Notes: a model not told the origin generated them from the sequence alone. Shown: positions 51,857 to 61,442, counted from the stretch's first letter. The stretch is DNA of 64,000 nucleotides from Candidatus Thorarchaeota archaeon (GCA_019057475.1 DXJO01000001.1:1-64000), one strand, 5' to 3'. Made by a program: numbers and translations.

Positions 51857-51892
51857 GTTCAACACCGGTTAGAGTATCTCGCTTAACTGCTT

Positions 51893-53527
51893 CTATTCGT
51901 CGTCGAAGTCCTCGCCGCCAGGTCCTCCTGGGCCGCCCATGCCGCCCATTCCCTTGCTGGCTATGACATCGTCGATTTTCAAAATCATCTGTGCCGCCTC
52001 GGAGGCTGACATGACGATCTGTTTGCTGACAAGCGCTGGTTCGATAATGCGAGTTTGTTTCATGTCCCGCACCTTTCCTTTGGTGATATCCACACCATAG
52101 GTTGACTTGCCTTCGGTATGAGCAGACCTGAGGCTGACGAGAATGTCGATTGGATCAAGTCCTGCGTTCTCTGCAAGGGTAACTGGAATCACCTCTGCAG
52201 CATCAGCGAATGCGTTGACCGCATACTGCTCTCGTCCTTCAAGTGACGACGCGTATTTGCGCAATCGCGTTGCTATTGCACTCGCAAGCGCACCACCACC
52301 ATATGTAATCTTGGGATGGATGACTATATCGCGCACGACGTACAATGCATCGTTTAGCGCACGATCAACTTCATCAACTACGTGACTGGTTCCTCCGCGT
52401 ACCATCAGTGTGGCGACAGAGCTCTTAGCGGTTCCCTCAATAAAGAGCATCTTATCTTCGCCTACAAACCTCTGTTCCACAACCTTTGCTTTGCCAAGAT
52501 CGGCCTTTGTGAGGTTCTGGACTTTGGATACGATTACTGCTCCAGTAGCCTTGTGAAGGCGCTCGACATCCGACTTCTTGATTCTGCGCACCGCAAGAAT
52601 GCCATTCTTTGCAAGATAATGCTGTGCCACATCATCAATGCCCTTCTGGGCAATTACAACGTTCGCTCCTGATTCCACTATCTTATCGACCATGCTCTTA
52701 AGCATGCGTTGCTCTTCGTCGAGGAAGTTCTGCATTGCAGTGGGATCAGTTATCTGAATCTTTGCATCGAATTCTGTTTTGGTGACTTCGAGTGCTGATT
52801 CTATGAGCGCTATCTTGGCTTGCTCAATCTTCTTCGGCATACCCGGATGAACTATTTCCTTGTCCAGGACTAGACCCTTGACCAGTTCCGTTTCATCAGC
52901 TGGCATTCCCTGTTGCTTCTGACGGGGCAAGTTATCCATGTCGATATCTTCACCCTCAGCTAGATCCTTGCTTACAAGGAGAATCGCATCGACCACAATC
53001 TTGGCGAGCCAGTCGCGTGAAGCGGATACAAACTTGCTTGACATGGCAACCTTCGCCGCATCAATGAGCGTTTTCCTATAATCTGAGCTGGATGGATCTA
53101 CTGTTACAGATTCTTCTTCAATGACATCGATTGCCATCTTAGCGGCTTTCCTATAACCACTGATTATGGTTGTCGGATGGATGTTTTGGTCCAAGAGTCC
53201 CTCAGCTTTCTTGAGCAATTCACCAGTTAAAACGGCGGCTGTGGTTGTGCCGTCGCCAACCTCCTGGTCTACGGTCTTGCTGACTTCGATAACCATCTTG
53301 GCGGCCGGGTGTGCCACGTCCATCTCCTTCAGAATGGTCGCTCCGTCATTGGTCACGGTGATGTCCCCGAAGGAATCAACTAGCATCTTATCCATGCCCT
53401 TGGGCCCTAGCGCTGATTTGACTGCCTCACCAATCACAATTGCAGCCATGATGTTGTTTCTCTGAGCATCACGCCCACGTGTTCTCTCAGTATCTTCTCT
53501 GAGGACAATTATCGGTTGCTGACTCAT
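51893..53527 (-). CDS. thsA: Thermosome (group II chaperonin) subunit
   Basis: This 544-residue protein has RGRDAQRNNIMAAIVIGEAV, LGPKGMDKMLVDSFGDITVT, NDGATILKEMDVAHPAAKM and EVGDGTTTAAVLTGELLKKA, the ATP-binding motifs of TCP-1/thermosome proteins. It ends with a glycine-methionine tail (GMGGMGGPGGPGGEDFDDE). It builds a double-ring folding chamber with a built-in lid. GGTGGAGG sits 9 bases before the ATG, and AGCGTT/GCTTAAATGC near 53610 gives a TATA region. Confidence 0.97.
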   Translation of the reverse strand: MSQQPIIVLREDTERTRGRDAQRNNIMAAIVIGEAVKSALGPKGMDKMLVDSFGDITVTNDGATILKEMDVAHPAAKMVIEVSKTVDQEVGDGTTTAAVLTGELLKKAEGLLDQNIHPTTIISGYRKAAKMAIDVIEEESVTVDPSSSDYRKTLIDAAKVAMSSKFVSASRDWLAKIVVDAILLVSKDLAEGEDIDMDNLPRQKQQGMPADETELVKGLVLDKEIVHPGMPKKIEQAKIALIESALEVTKTEFDAKIQITDPTAMQNFLDEEQRMLKSMVDKIVESGANVVIAQKGIDDVAQHYLAKNGILAVRRIKKSDVERLHKATGAVIVSKVQNLTKADLGKAKVVEQRFVGEDKMLFIEGTAKSSVATLMVRGGTSHVVDEVDRALNDALYVVRDIVIHPKITYGGGALASAIATRLRKYASSLEGREQYAVNAFADAAEVIPVTLAENAGLDPIDILVSLRSAHTEGKSTYGVDITKGKVRDMKQTRIIEPALVSKQIVMSASEAAQMILKIDDVIASKGMGGMGGPGGPGGEDFDDE

Positions 53528-53702
53528 TATCTACATCCTCCACCTAGTCCGCATCCTAATTGGACTAGCCAGATAAAACTGTACATGCACTTCGTCTTCT
53601 GAATTGCATTTAAGCGTTGTCTTCCGTCCATCAGGCGATACGCCGTGCCGCAACTATGGAGGGATAAAAAGGTTGTCAGAAACACAGGTGTAGAGCATTC
53701 TT

Positions 53703-54620
53703 TCACTCATCAAGGATGGGTCTTCGAAGCACGATGTTATCTCCCTTCTTGGCTCCTATTGCTTGAGAAATATGCGGGCACTTGCCTTTGAGAATGTAGT
53801 AGGTTTCCACATTGGTTTCTCGCTGAATCTCCGGAAATGTTTCAATGTTGGCTTGTCCCTTGGAGAACACCAAATCGCTTGAATCAACCATCTTGAGAAA
53901 CTCCTTGCTGACCCACCGCCTTGGCACTCCGTGTGCCCACGCTCCGGTATTCGTGATGTCAGCCAATTTCTCAATTTCAGTTCCTCTAACATCCTCCTCT
54001 GTTGCGTCGTTGATCATCGGTCCGCCTTTCACCACGTAAGTCACTCTCCACTCGAGCTTCACAAGAAGACGTAGCAATGGAATGTCAAACAGGTTCTCGC
54101 CAGCGTTATCAGCAATAAAAAGAAGGTTTCCCTTTCTGGTGACAAGAGTCTGCCACAGATGACGAGAGTCATCCAAATCGAAACCCTCATCCATTACTTG
54201 AGTGAACGTTTCCTCTAGCTCGGAGAGATTTGCTTCATGACCCGCAGTATTGAAGTCAATCACGTTTCCTGCGATGGATGCAGCAAGTGCTGCTCTCAGT
54301 CTTTCGTAGCCAGAGAATCCAAGCACAATTCCCTCTACTGCAGGTAGCGCCTTCTTGGCTGCTTCAATGCTCTGAGCTTTCAACTCGCGGTAAGGATCTT
54401 TCACACCACTGATTTCGTAGATCTCTCGATAGAGCTCGATAGATAGAGTTGCAGGATCTGTCTTCTTCTTGAAGCCAGTTGCCAGCCGGGAATACGCCAA
54501 TGCGAATAGCTTGAAACGATCATTTTCATTGTCTGTCAGTAGTGGAATCAGGGTACTCAGGCTGTGTATTATGCAGGCCGAACACTCTGGAACTAGCGGA
54601 ACCTCAATCCTGTGTGTCAT
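53703..54620 (-). CDS. DUF89 (damage-control phosphatase) family protein
   Basis: The protein has 305 residues. The N-terminal cysteine pair lies in VPECSACIIHSL. The domain continues with GNVIDFNTAGHEA, then the metal site in LLFIADNAGENLFDIPLLRL (DNxGE), YVVKGGPMINDATEED (KxxPxxND) and DLVFSKGQANIETFPEI. These are the signatures of DUF89/ARMT1 metal-dependent phosphatases, which clear harmful phosphorylated metabolites. The start overlaps the end of the RimI gene by 17 bases, so they are co-transcribed. Confidence 0.92.
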   Translation of the reverse strand: MTHRIEVPLVPECSACIIHSLSTLIPLLTDNENDRFKLFALAYSRLATGFKKKTDPATLSIELYREIYEISGVKDPYRELKAQSIEAAKKALPAVEGIVLGFSGYERLRAALAASIAGNVIDFNTAGHEANLSELEETFTQVMDEGFDLDDSRHLWQTLVTRKGNLLFIADNAGENLFDIPLLRLLVKLEWRVTYVVKGGPMINDATEEDVRGTEIEKLADITNTGAWAHGVPRRWVSKEFLKMVDSSDLVFSKGQANIETFPEIQRETNVETYYILKGKCPHISQAIGAKKGDNIVLRRPILDE

Positions 54621-55131
54621 GAACCGCTACTTCCTCTGTATTACTGACATGCTTCTTAATCATGAGATAGGCATCTTCTCCATCTCTGTAATATCCTTTC
54701 AAGACCCGCTTTATATCATATCCAAGCTTCTCGTAGATTTTGGTGGCTGCCTCATTGGCCTTTCTAACTTCAAGGAAGAACTCAGTGGCACCATATGATG
54801 CCATGCCTTCCATGCCGGCCTCAATCAGCTTGGTTCCCACACCATGGTGTCTACATTCGTCTGCAACAGCTATTGAAACAATATGTCCTTTCTTGACTGG
54901 AAATCGTCCGAAGCTTGAGATGCCTCTCTCAATTCTGCATATGATGTATCCGACAATACGACCCTCCTCGATAGCAACGAGGAATCCCTTTGGTGCGTGG
55001 TAATGAAGGCCTAGAAAGAATTGGTCAGGGTAATTTTCAGGAAGACTCGCGCGATTGATGGCAATAACTGCCTTCATATCTGAGGGCTCAAACTGCCGAA
55101 TGTACTGCGGTTGAAATCCTCCCTCGGTCAT
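54604..55131 (-). CDS. rimI: RimI-type N-terminal protein acetyltransferase
   Basis: This 175-residue GNAT protein has IRQFEPSDMKAVIAINRASL, GFLVAEEGRIVGYIICR-type strands, IVSIAVADECRHHGVGTKLI (acetyl-CoA loop RxxGxG), and FFLEVRKANEAATKIYEKLG. All are typical of RimI/Ard1, which acetylates protein N-termini and is essential in archaea. The ATG of MTEGGFQP is preferred over a GTG four codons before it. It is divergent from the AK6 gene. Confidence 0.9.
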   Translation of the reverse strand: MTEGGFQPQYIRQFEPSDMKAVIAINRASLPENYPDQFFLGLHYHAPKGFLVAIEEGRIVGYIICRIERGISSFGRFPVKKGHIVSIAVADECRHHGVGTKLIEAGMEGMASYGATEFFLEVRKANEAATKIYEKLGYDIKRVLKGYYRDGEDAYLMIKKHVSNTEEVAVHDTQD

Positions 55132-55261
55132 GATTACAATCACGTTTGCCAGTTATATTATTGGTCACAGACATTCAGTCTTCTTTTATCACTTATGCAG
55201 CAGACGATTTCTGACACGAGATACAAATGCCTTATTTGGCATCAGCATACAGTTTGATATA

Positions 55262-55831
55262 ATGAGTGTCATTCTCATTGGAGGCTCGCCTGGTACAGGG
55301 AAGACAAAGGTTGCCTCCATTCTCGGAGCAAAGCTTAACGTTGAGGTCATCTCACTGACCACCCTAGCGGATAAGGCAGGATGTGTGTCAATGAAAGATA
55401 TGGTCCGAGACACTGGCATCATTAACGAGGATTGCCTTGTTGATGCGATAATCAAGGAAGTGGAAGAGAAGCGGAGGAGGGTGGTCCTCGAGGGCCACTA
55501 CATCGACCTCGTTCCCAGCGGCTCCGTTGAGATTATCTTCATCCTTCGCGCACATCCTGCTGTTCTTCGCGAACGCCTAACAAAACGTGGGTACACCGAA
55601 TCGAAGGTCAATGAGAATGTCGAAGCCGAGGTAATCGGTGTTTGCCAACTGGATGCTCTGGATTCATTTGGTGAAGAGAAGGTTATCGAGATTGATACTA
55701 GTCATAAACACCCCTCAGATTCCGTTGATACAATACTCGAACTGATGAAGAATCCTACTCGAGGGAACCGAATAGACTGGATGCAGCAGTTGGAGCAAGA
55801 AGGGCGGCTAGATGATTTCCTAAGAGACTAA
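55262..55831 (+). CDS. Adenylate kinase AK6/Fap7 family
   Basis: This 189-residue protein starts MSVILIGGSPGTGKTKVASI with a P-loop. LSLTTLADKAG and VVLEGHYIDLVPSGSVEIIF follow, then LRAHPAVLRERLTKRGY, the lid region of AK6/Fap7. In eukaryotes and archaea Fap7 helps finish the small ribosomal subunit with uS11. The ATG follows a TTTGATATA box closely. The upstream in-frame extension (44 residues) is rejected because it runs through the promoter. Confidence 0.93.
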   Translation: MSVILIGGSPGTGKTKVASILGAKLNVEVISLTTLADKAGCVSMKDMVRDTGIINEDCLVDAIIKEVEEKRRRVVLEGHYIDLVPSGSVEIIFILRAHPAVLRERLTKRGYTESKVNENVEAEVIGVCQLDALDSFGEEKVIEIDTSHKHPSDSVDTILELMKNPTRGNRIDWMQQLEQEGRLDDFLRD

Positions 55832-55841
55832 ACGCCATGAG

Positions 55842-56456
55842 TTACTCCTTCTCACGCATGGCGATGGAGAACAAAGCAACAATGGCGATTATGAACATGG
55901 TGACAGGTACGCCTGTTGCCAAAACCTGACCTTCCAAATTCGGGTCAACTGTTACTGCGAAGCTCACCAAGAAGTACACCATTGCTCCAGACATTACCAT
56001 CATCATTGCTGGGATAATCGATATGTAGGGTGCCCGTGGATCATTGTAAGCTATAACTCCTGATATGATCAGCAAGATGCCTGCCAGGACTGGGAACAGA
56101 AAGAACAGATTTCCCGTAAGCACAACGACTTCAAGGTAAGTGTCAAAGCCTACTTCAGGAGGATGCACCATGACGGGCACAAACTCAGTCCATATCGCGA
56201 GCAACCCAGAGATTACGAGGATTGTCGTGGGCCACTTGTAGTGCAGCACACCTAGCTCCCTTTTCCGAAGCTGCTTTTTCAGCTTTCGGGCTTTCTTAAT
56301 CCTCTCTTCCTCTTTCTTCTTCTCAACCTCTTTTTCTTTTCGGGTTAGTCCATCCTCTACATCCTCTTCTGACTCTTCGAAGACCGCATCTACAATCTCT
56401 TCGGCCATGTCTTCGGGGTCATTCGAGTTTTGACCTGGATGGTTGCTTTCAGTCAT
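55842..56456 (-). CDS. Membrane protein with charged cytoplasmic N-terminus
   Basis: This is a 204-residue protein. Residues 1-75 are acidic, then densely lysine/glutamate-charged (LTRKEKEVEKKKEEERIKKA), and predicted to form a coiled coil. Four hydrophobic segments follow (TTILVISGLLAIWTEFVPVM, VVVLTGNLFFLFPVLAGILL, SIIPAMMMVMSGAMVYFLVS, GVPVTMFIIAIVALFSIAM). No family is recognised. A CTTAAATAAG box upstream supports the ATG MTESNHPG. It converges with AK6. Confidence 0.65.
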   Translation of the reverse strand: MTESNHPGQNSNDPEDMAEEIVDAVFEESEEDVEDGLTRKEKEVEKKKEEERIKKARKLKKQLRKRELGVLHYKWPTTILVISGLLAIWTEFVPVMVHPPEVGFDTYLEVVVLTGNLFFLFPVLAGILLIISGVIAYNDPRAPYISIIPAMMMVMSGAMVYFLVSFAVTVDPNLEGQVLATGVPVTMFIIAIVALFSIAMREKE

Positions 56457-56521
56457 AGCGCTTCTTATCAACCTGTTTCTGAGCCTTATTTAAGCATCAG
56501 CATCTACGAACTCTTGCATTA

Positions 56522-58342
56522 TCATTCCATTCGTGGAGAAGATTCAATACGTTTGACCAGAGGATCATTCATAATATCATTCGCTTTCTCTCCCAATTTC
56601 AAGCTTCCAAGGGCTTGACATAGGTCCTCTGGTTTGGTACTGGTTTCATACCCTTGTAGAGCATCCCTGACTGCAAGAAACAAGGTCTTAGGTTTCCTAA
56701 GGTACAATTCGTAAACCAGCGCGTCAGCAATCGACTCCAAGCAGGTCACGCTTCTCACTTGATGGTCTGGTATCCTGCCAGTGTGTAGATTTTGAAGGGT
56801 GTCGAAGATTAGTGCATAAGGTCCTAGATCGTCTGGGAACTTCATTGGCATGTCATCGATGATCCCGGTGTTGAGACATGTAGTGAGTTGTGAGTAATTT
56901 GTCAGGTAGCGTGTGCAAACATACCTAGCAAGTCTTGAGTTCAAGATCATCCCGATGGCTCTGGCGTTAAGACCCACATCAACGAGTCCTATTCTTACTG
57001 CCCCTCCTCCGTGCAAGACCCCTTCCGGTTTCATGACACACCTTGGGTAAGGATAGTTCTTGGTCGCAATGAGGAACTCGTTTTCGAAGGAGTCCATTAA
57101 TGCAGGGTTATCATCGAACCAGTCATCAGCGTAGATGATATGGTCGAAGTCCAGACGATAGCGTTTGACGCTACGCCCTTTTGTTGCATATGGCACTCGG
57201 AATCTCTGACCCTTCTTCGCGCTCACGTGTTGTGATGGAATATCACGCCCTCTTGAGGCAGTCAAGATACTTCGTTTGGCTCCATCGAAAATTTTCAGGT
57301 AGATGTCGTCGAAATAGAGTGGGAAAATTCTGCAGGATGCCAGTATCTCCCAAGGCACATCATAAATTCCCTCCACTCCTTTCCTCTTGGATACAACCTT
57401 TACGTCATGTTTGCCTTTATCTCGACCAGCCTTGCAGAAGATGCTCACCATTTCCAACGTAACGTCAGCGAACGGATTGCCCTCGTCGACAATCTCCCAC
57501 AGCTGCATATCTTTCAGTATGAAGTCGCGGATCTTTGAGAACTGTCCCACTCTAAGGATGCTGTTTGGCAAAAGGAAACCAAGCTGTCCCCCTTTCTTCA
57601 TTAACATCCTTGATCTGACTACGAAGAGGGCTGCAACATTCCAACTGCCAGACCGTCCCCTGTTCACATCTGTGTCGTAGCTTGATTGAATGATTCTCCT
57701 CTCCTCATCTGAGAGGATATTTCCGTAAGGCGGATTGCCAATAATGAGGTCGAATCCAGCGTTTTTGTCTTGGAAGGTCTCAGGGAACTCCTTGGGCCAA
57801 TGGAACGGTCGAAGATGAGCGACGGGGTCGTATTCTTGATGAAGTGTCACTTCTCGAATACAGCCAACAAGACTGTTCCCTCTCTTGACCTGCCCAGTAA
57901 GGTCAATCACTGCTTGTTTTCGAGAGTCATCCTTGGCATCGTTTGCCCATTTGGAAAGAGAGCGTTGGCAGTGTGTAACCGGGTCCTTGAGGAGATCGAC
58001 GCCAAAGAGATTGTTCATCACAATCTCTTCACGGAGTTTGACTGGCGAGGCGACGTCGTTTAGCATTTGTCGAGTGTTCTCCAACCAGTTTGCGGCTGCA
58101 AGTAGGAATACTCCTTCGCCCACAGCTGGATCTAATACCTGAATCCGGCCTAGGGTCCCGAGGATGTGCTTCTTTTCTATGCGGTTGAGTTCTGCAGCAT
58201 TGCTGGATTGGCTTGCATCGAATCCTGTTCTTTCGCTGAGCCAGCGAATCAATGAATTGCTCGCTATGTACTCTGCCACACGGTGCGGAGTATAGAAAGA
58301 ACCGGTTCGCTTGTTCGATTCTCTCTGTTGTCCGGACTGCAC
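56522..58342 (-). CDS. Orphan N6-adenine DNA methyltransferase, Eco57I/TaqI type
   Basis: The 606-residue protein starts with KRTGSFYTPHRVAEYIASNS and the SAM-binding VLDPAVGEGVFLLAAANWLE (motif I). The catalytic motif is FDLIIGNPPYGNILSDEERR (NPPY). The latter half holds a target-recognition region ending near LARYVCTRYLTNYSQLTTC. It has no N-terminal PD-(D/E)xK nuclease, as a type IIG enzyme would, and no restriction gene is adjacent. It could therefore be a solitary epigenetic methylase or what remains of a restriction system. The start is GTG. Confidence 0.9.
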   Translation of the reverse strand: MQSGQQRESNKRTGSFYTPHRVAEYIASNSLIRWLSERTGFDASQSSNAAELNRIEKKHILGTLGRIQVLDPAVGEGVFLLAAANWLENTRQMLNDVASPVKLREEIVMNNLFGVDLLKDPVTHCQRSLSKWANDAKDDSRKQAVIDLTGQVKRGNSLVGCIREVTLHQEYDPVAHLRPFHWPKEFPETFQDKNAGFDLIIGNPPYGNILSDEERRIIQSSYDTDVNRGRSGSWNVAALFVVRSRMLMKKGGQLGFLLPNSILRVGQFSKIRDFILKDMQLWEIVDEGNPFADVTLEMVSIFCKAGRDKGKHDVKVVSKRKGVEGIYDVPWEILASCRIFPLYFDDIYLKIFDGAKRSILTASRGRDIPSQHVSAKKGQRFRVPYATKGRSVKRYRLDFDHIIYADDWFDDNPALMDSFENEFLIATKNYPYPRCVMKPEGVLHGGGAVRIGLVDVGLNARAIGMILNSRLARYVCTRYLTNYSQLTTCLNTGIIDDMPMKFPDDLGPYALIFDTLQNLHTGRIPDHQVRSVTCLESIADALVYELYLRKPKTLFLAVRDALQGYETSTKPEDLCQALGSLKLGEKANDIMNDPLVKRIESSPRME

Positions 58343-58395
58343 TCTATCTGTCAGCTCCCGTCAAATGGAACTGCAAGTAGGGCATTTGAATCTAT

Positions 58396-58437
58396 AGAAA
58401 AAAGAATCAGTAGGGGGACTTAGAGGTCCACCCTATC
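58396..58437 (-). terminator. Hairpin and T run behind the SPFH gene
   Basis: On the minus strand TAGGGTGGACC and GTCCCCCTA pair imperfectly around CTCTAA. After 8 bases a T6 run (CTTTTTTC) follows. It lies just after the stop of the SPFH zinc-ribbon gene and before the methyltransferase gene, separating the two transcripts. Confidence 0.6.
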
Positions 58438-58446
58438 TTGATAGAT

Positions 58447-59325
58447 CTATCCAACCTTCTGACCGCAGTTGGAGCAGAACTTGGCGCCTTCCAACTTAGT
58501 CCCGCAGCCCGAGCAGAACTTAGCTCCTGCAGGTGTGGATGCACTGCCACCGCCGCCCTGGCCGCCTTGAGCGCCCATCGCTCCCATGAAGCCCATGCCG
58601 GCTCCAAATCCAGCACCAGGACTCTTTCCTAGTGATTCGGCTGCGCTTTTCATGGTTTCTGAGCCCATGACCTGCGCTCCACCAACACCACCGGTCTTCA
58701 ACCAGAAGAGTCTCTCGCGGTACTTCTCAGTTGTATCAAGACCTTCAAACTTCAGGTCAACAAGTTCAAGGCCTAGCCTCTCGAAGGCCATCCTCACCTT
58801 TGTCTTGACCTTTAGCGAGGTCTCATCAAGCTGTGTGAACACCGTCTGCAGATCGAAGTGTGCGAATTCATCAATAATTCTCTCGTTCATAAATGAGCGG
58901 AGATAGTCATTGATCTTCTTCGTGCTGTAAGCGTTCTGATTACCCACGACTTCGTTGGTAAAGATCTTGTGTTCCTTTACACGGAACCAGAAGTTCCCGT
59001 GGAACATAAGAGGTGCAAGGTCAGATGTCTGCCCTCTCCCTCCGTATTTTCCTTGGAACTGTGATCGTGAGATGAAGATGCAGGTTGCTTGAAAAACATC
59101 ACCCTTTATCTTCTTCTGAAGCCATCCCACAAGACTTGGCATGCTACTTGTCGTAAGCTTGTGGCGGCCTGCAAGGAAAGTGTCTAATGCCTTTCCATCT
59201 CTATAGAAAATCGCGGCTTGGTTCTCCTGGACGATTAGCTGGGAGCCCCATCTTATTCTGTTGTCAGGATAACGCCAAACTAGTTGATCTGGTCCTGCGT
59301 TAGTCCACTCTATCGCATCTGCCAT
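58447..59325 (-). CDS. SPFH-domain protein with C-terminal zinc ribbons
   Basis: This 292-residue protein has an N-terminal beta-rich SPFH/virion-core-like part (RIRWGSQLIVQENQAAIFYR, HKLTTSSMPSLVGWL, CIFISRSQFQGKYGGRGQT, MFHGNFWFRVKEHKIFTNEV). A coiled helix follows, then a glycine-rich stretch, and it ends with a double zinc ribbon (FCSGCGTKLEGAKFCSNCGQ). Bacterial YdjI-type relatives scaffold membrane-stress complexes. There is no membrane segment, so it is peripheral. Function in archaea is unknown. Confidence 0.88.
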   Translation of the reverse strand: MADAIEWTNAGPDQLVWRYPDNRIRWGSQLIVQENQAAIFYRDGKALDTFLAGRHKLTTSSMPSLVGWLQKKIKGDVFQATCIFISRSQFQGKYGGRGQTSDLAPLMFHGNFWFRVKEHKIFTNEVVGNQNAYSTKKINDYLRSFMNERIIDEFAHFDLQTVFTQLDETSLKVKTKVRMAFERLGLELVDLKFEGLDTTEKYRERLFWLKTGGVGGAQVMGSETMKSAAESLGKSPGAGFGAGMGFMGAMGAQGGQGGGGSASTPAGAKFCSGCGTKLEGAKFCSNCGQKVG

Positions 59326-59506
59326 GCTAAATACACCCGTAACTAAATCGAGTTCTAGCTGAATAGCGTTTCTAATATGTTTTAAACATTGACATGGTCT
59401 CTCTCGCGACTCATCTTGGAAAGGGTATCTTCAACCACCCTGCATTTCTTTTTGCCTAGTGAGCTTAGTTCTTAACGATACATGAATAGGATTGCCAAGT
59501 GAGTCA

Positions 59507-59962
59507 ATGTTGTCTGATGATGAGTTGACAAGTGATGAAGCGGAACCAACTGCGGATTCTGAGAAGAGTCAGAAGCCCATGCGGAGAAACTTCAATCCGA
59601 TGCCATTTTACTTTAGGACTGCAATAATGATTCTCATCAGTTATTTCGTATTCTACGCTTTTGGATACTCGTTGCTGATTATGTTCATGCTGCTCATAGA
59701 GGTCAATCTTCTGCGAAGAACTTGGGAGATTCTCTCGAGCTACAGCTATGGATTCGTAAGGAAAGCAGCATACTTCAATGCAGGCCAGTCCATAGTCTAC
59801 CTCATTATCTTGGCAATCAATGGCTTTACAATAACCCAGAGCGGTGTGCCTTTCATCTTGCCCGAAATCGAGGGACTGACACTCATTTGCCCTCTGTTGA
59901 TTATGGCAGCTCTATTTGGTACTACAAATATCCTGCAAATGTATGTCCCTGACTTGAAGTGA
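59507..59962 (+). CDS. Hypothetical four-span membrane protein
   Basis: This is a 151-residue protein. An acidic N-terminus (DDELTSDEAEPTADSE) and basic stop (RRNFNPM) precede four hydrophobic segments (TAIMILISYFVFYAFGYSLL, IMFMLLIEVNLL, AGQSIVYLIILAINGFTI, LTLICPLLIMAALFGTTNIL). No family is recognised. The ATG MLSDDEL follows GTGAGTCA; a TTG five codons earlier is possible. It converges with the RNase Z-like gene, with 6 bases between stops. Confidence 0.6.
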   Translation: MLSDDELTSDEAEPTADSEKSQKPMRRNFNPMPFYFRTAIMILISYFVFYAFGYSLLIMFMLLIEVNLLRRTWEILSSYSYGFVRKAAYFNAGQSIVYLIILAINGFTITQSGVPFILPEIEGLTLICPLLIMAALFGTTNILQMYVPDLK

Positions 59963-59968
59963 GTAACA

Positions 59969-60724
59969 TCAAACATCTAGAATCATGAGGTCTTCGCCGA
60001 TAATTACTTCTGCGTTGGAGCGTCGACCAACAGTTGCCAACACGCTCTTTTTGTTCGCGACAACTTCCGGTGTGAGATGTGTGAGTATAACCTTGTGAGG
60101 ATCAGCTTCCTCGACGATGGCCATCAATTCGGATGGACTTGTATGAACTCCTTCGGGATGTTTTCCATCTAACCAGTTCAGTTCATGAATGAGCAAGTCC
60201 GTTCCCTTCGCCAACTCAATTACATCTCTGCAGGGACCTGTGTCGCCGGTGTAGACAACGGATTTCCCCTCGTGTTCAATCCTGTAGGCTCTGGTGTCCA
60301 TTGAACCATGAGTCGTGATGCTCGTGGATATCGCAACAGGCCCGAGGTAAACAGTTTCTCTCTCTTCCAGTTCTATCAACTCGATTCGTATCTTATCTCT
60401 GAGATAGGGGAATGCAACTTCGAAAACTCCACAAGCCCATTCTCTCATTGCAGGCGGACCAAACAACCTCAATGTCTTTTGATAACCAGACAACCATAGA
60501 GTTTGACAGAGGGGGATGAAGTCAGAGCAGTGGTCAATGTGGAAGTGCGTGATAAACACCGCATCGATGCTGTTGACATCAACCTGAGTTTGCGTCAGTC
60601 GATGTAGCGTGCCAGATCCGACATCGAAGAGAATCGTCTGATTCCCCACTTCCACAAGAATTCCTGATTGCACTCTATCCGGGTCCGGAAGCGAAGTACC
60701 CGATCCTAAGAGCGTGACTCTCAT
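59969..60724 (-). CDS. Metallo-beta-lactamase fold hydrolase, RNase Z-like
   Basis: This 251-residue protein starts MRVTLLGSGTSLPDPDRVQS. It has the zinc motif VFITHFHIDHCSDFIPLCQT (HxHxDH), then VVYTGDTGPCRDVIELAKGT (fourth ligand D) and VILTHLTPEV (last histidine). The fold is that of RNase Z and arylsulfatase-type hydrolases. RNase Z in archaea removes the 3' trailer from tRNA, but the exosite arm is not evident, so a general hydrolase is possible. The ATG is chosen by the family start; an upstream frame is non-coding. Confidence 0.88.
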   Translation of the reverse strand: MRVTLLGSGTSLPDPDRVQSGILVEVGNQTILFDVGSGTLHRLTQTQVDVNSIDAVFITHFHIDHCSDFIPLCQTLWLSGYQKTLRLFGPPAMREWACGVFEVAFPYLRDKIRIELIELEERETVYLGPVAISTSITTHGSMDTRAYRIEHEGKSVVYTGDTGPCRDVIELAKGTDLLIHELNWLDGKHPEGVHTSPSELMAIVEEADPHKVILTHLTPEVVANKKSVLATVGRRSNAEVIIGEDLMILDV

Positions 60725-61070
60725 GCAAATCAGAATGGTGCAACTTGCATCAAGCCTATCAGTCTTCCCATTGGTTGCCGTTGCCCGAAACTTGTACAAT
60801 CGGGGACATCAAGGTCCTTGACTGATGCTCGGTTCCTGATTCATTGAGGTCTGCTCTGCAGATCCTACTGAATCTGCGACAAGTTTCACGTCCTCTCCAC
60901 AGGCGTTTTCTGTTTCCGTCCAACTGGCGGCGACCAAATTGCATGCACGCTCTAGCCATCAGCATGGAACATCCACACCACTCAATCCTGAGCAGCATGT
61001 TACAAACACCTACGAAATATCTGGGATTGTACAAGCTCTTGGCAGCTGTTGCATACCTCTGTTTCGCATT
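60725..61070. other. Gene-free stretch
   Basis: Open frames on both strands here are short, have uneven amino-acid use and overlap each other. No family pattern, hairpin with T run or RNA gene was seen. Confidence 0.4.
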
Positions 61071-61442
61071 CTACATTGCGCGTGGCTTGGACTCCTTGGG
61101 TTTCAAGACATACTGCATTGTGTTGACGAGAAGGTTCAATTCCCGAATTATTCTAACGCCGTCGAGTCGCTGTGCGCTTAACTTGTTCTTCAGCTCACGG
61201 CATCCTACATCCTTCATGAAACGAAGCATGGGAACGGAATCGACGTTCATTGATCCACTCTGTACTGCCTGCCAAAGCCTGTCTATCTCGCTGCTAAGTT
61301 CGGCCTGATGCTTGAGCATCACAGGACGTGCTTCGTTAATTCTCACATCTTCGATTATTCTTGATGCCTTACTCTTCAGAGAGTTCAACGCAGCTTCCTG
61401 ATGGTGGTCTTTTGTATCATCTAGGCCGGATCTTCGTAACAC
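61071..61442 (-). CDS. Hypothetical helical protein
   Basis: This 123-residue protein is predicted nearly all helical: AALNSLKSKASRIIEDVRIN, MLKHQAELSSEIDRLWQAVQ, then VDSVPMLRFMKDVGCRELKN and a basic tail. No family is recognised. The start is GTG, with TTAAATAGCT about 38 bases upstream as a possible TATA box. It could be an alpha-helical regulator or structural protein. Confidence 0.5.
   Translation of the reverse strand: MLRRSGLDDTKDHHQEAALNSLKSKASRIIEDVRINEARPVMLKHQAELSSEIDRLWQAVQSGSMNVDSVPMLRFMKDVGCRELKNKLSAQRLDGVRIIRELNLLVNTMQYVLKPKESKPRAM

Noticed and set aside
51201-51872. 223-codon plus-strand frame opposite rpoK
   Set aside because: The opposite strand encodes unmistakable RpoK and helix-hairpin-helix motifs; the plus frame is serine-rich antisense.
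60844-61308. 154-codon plus-strand frame
   Set aside because: It overlaps the helical minus-strand gene, has frequent rare-type composition and no start signal.
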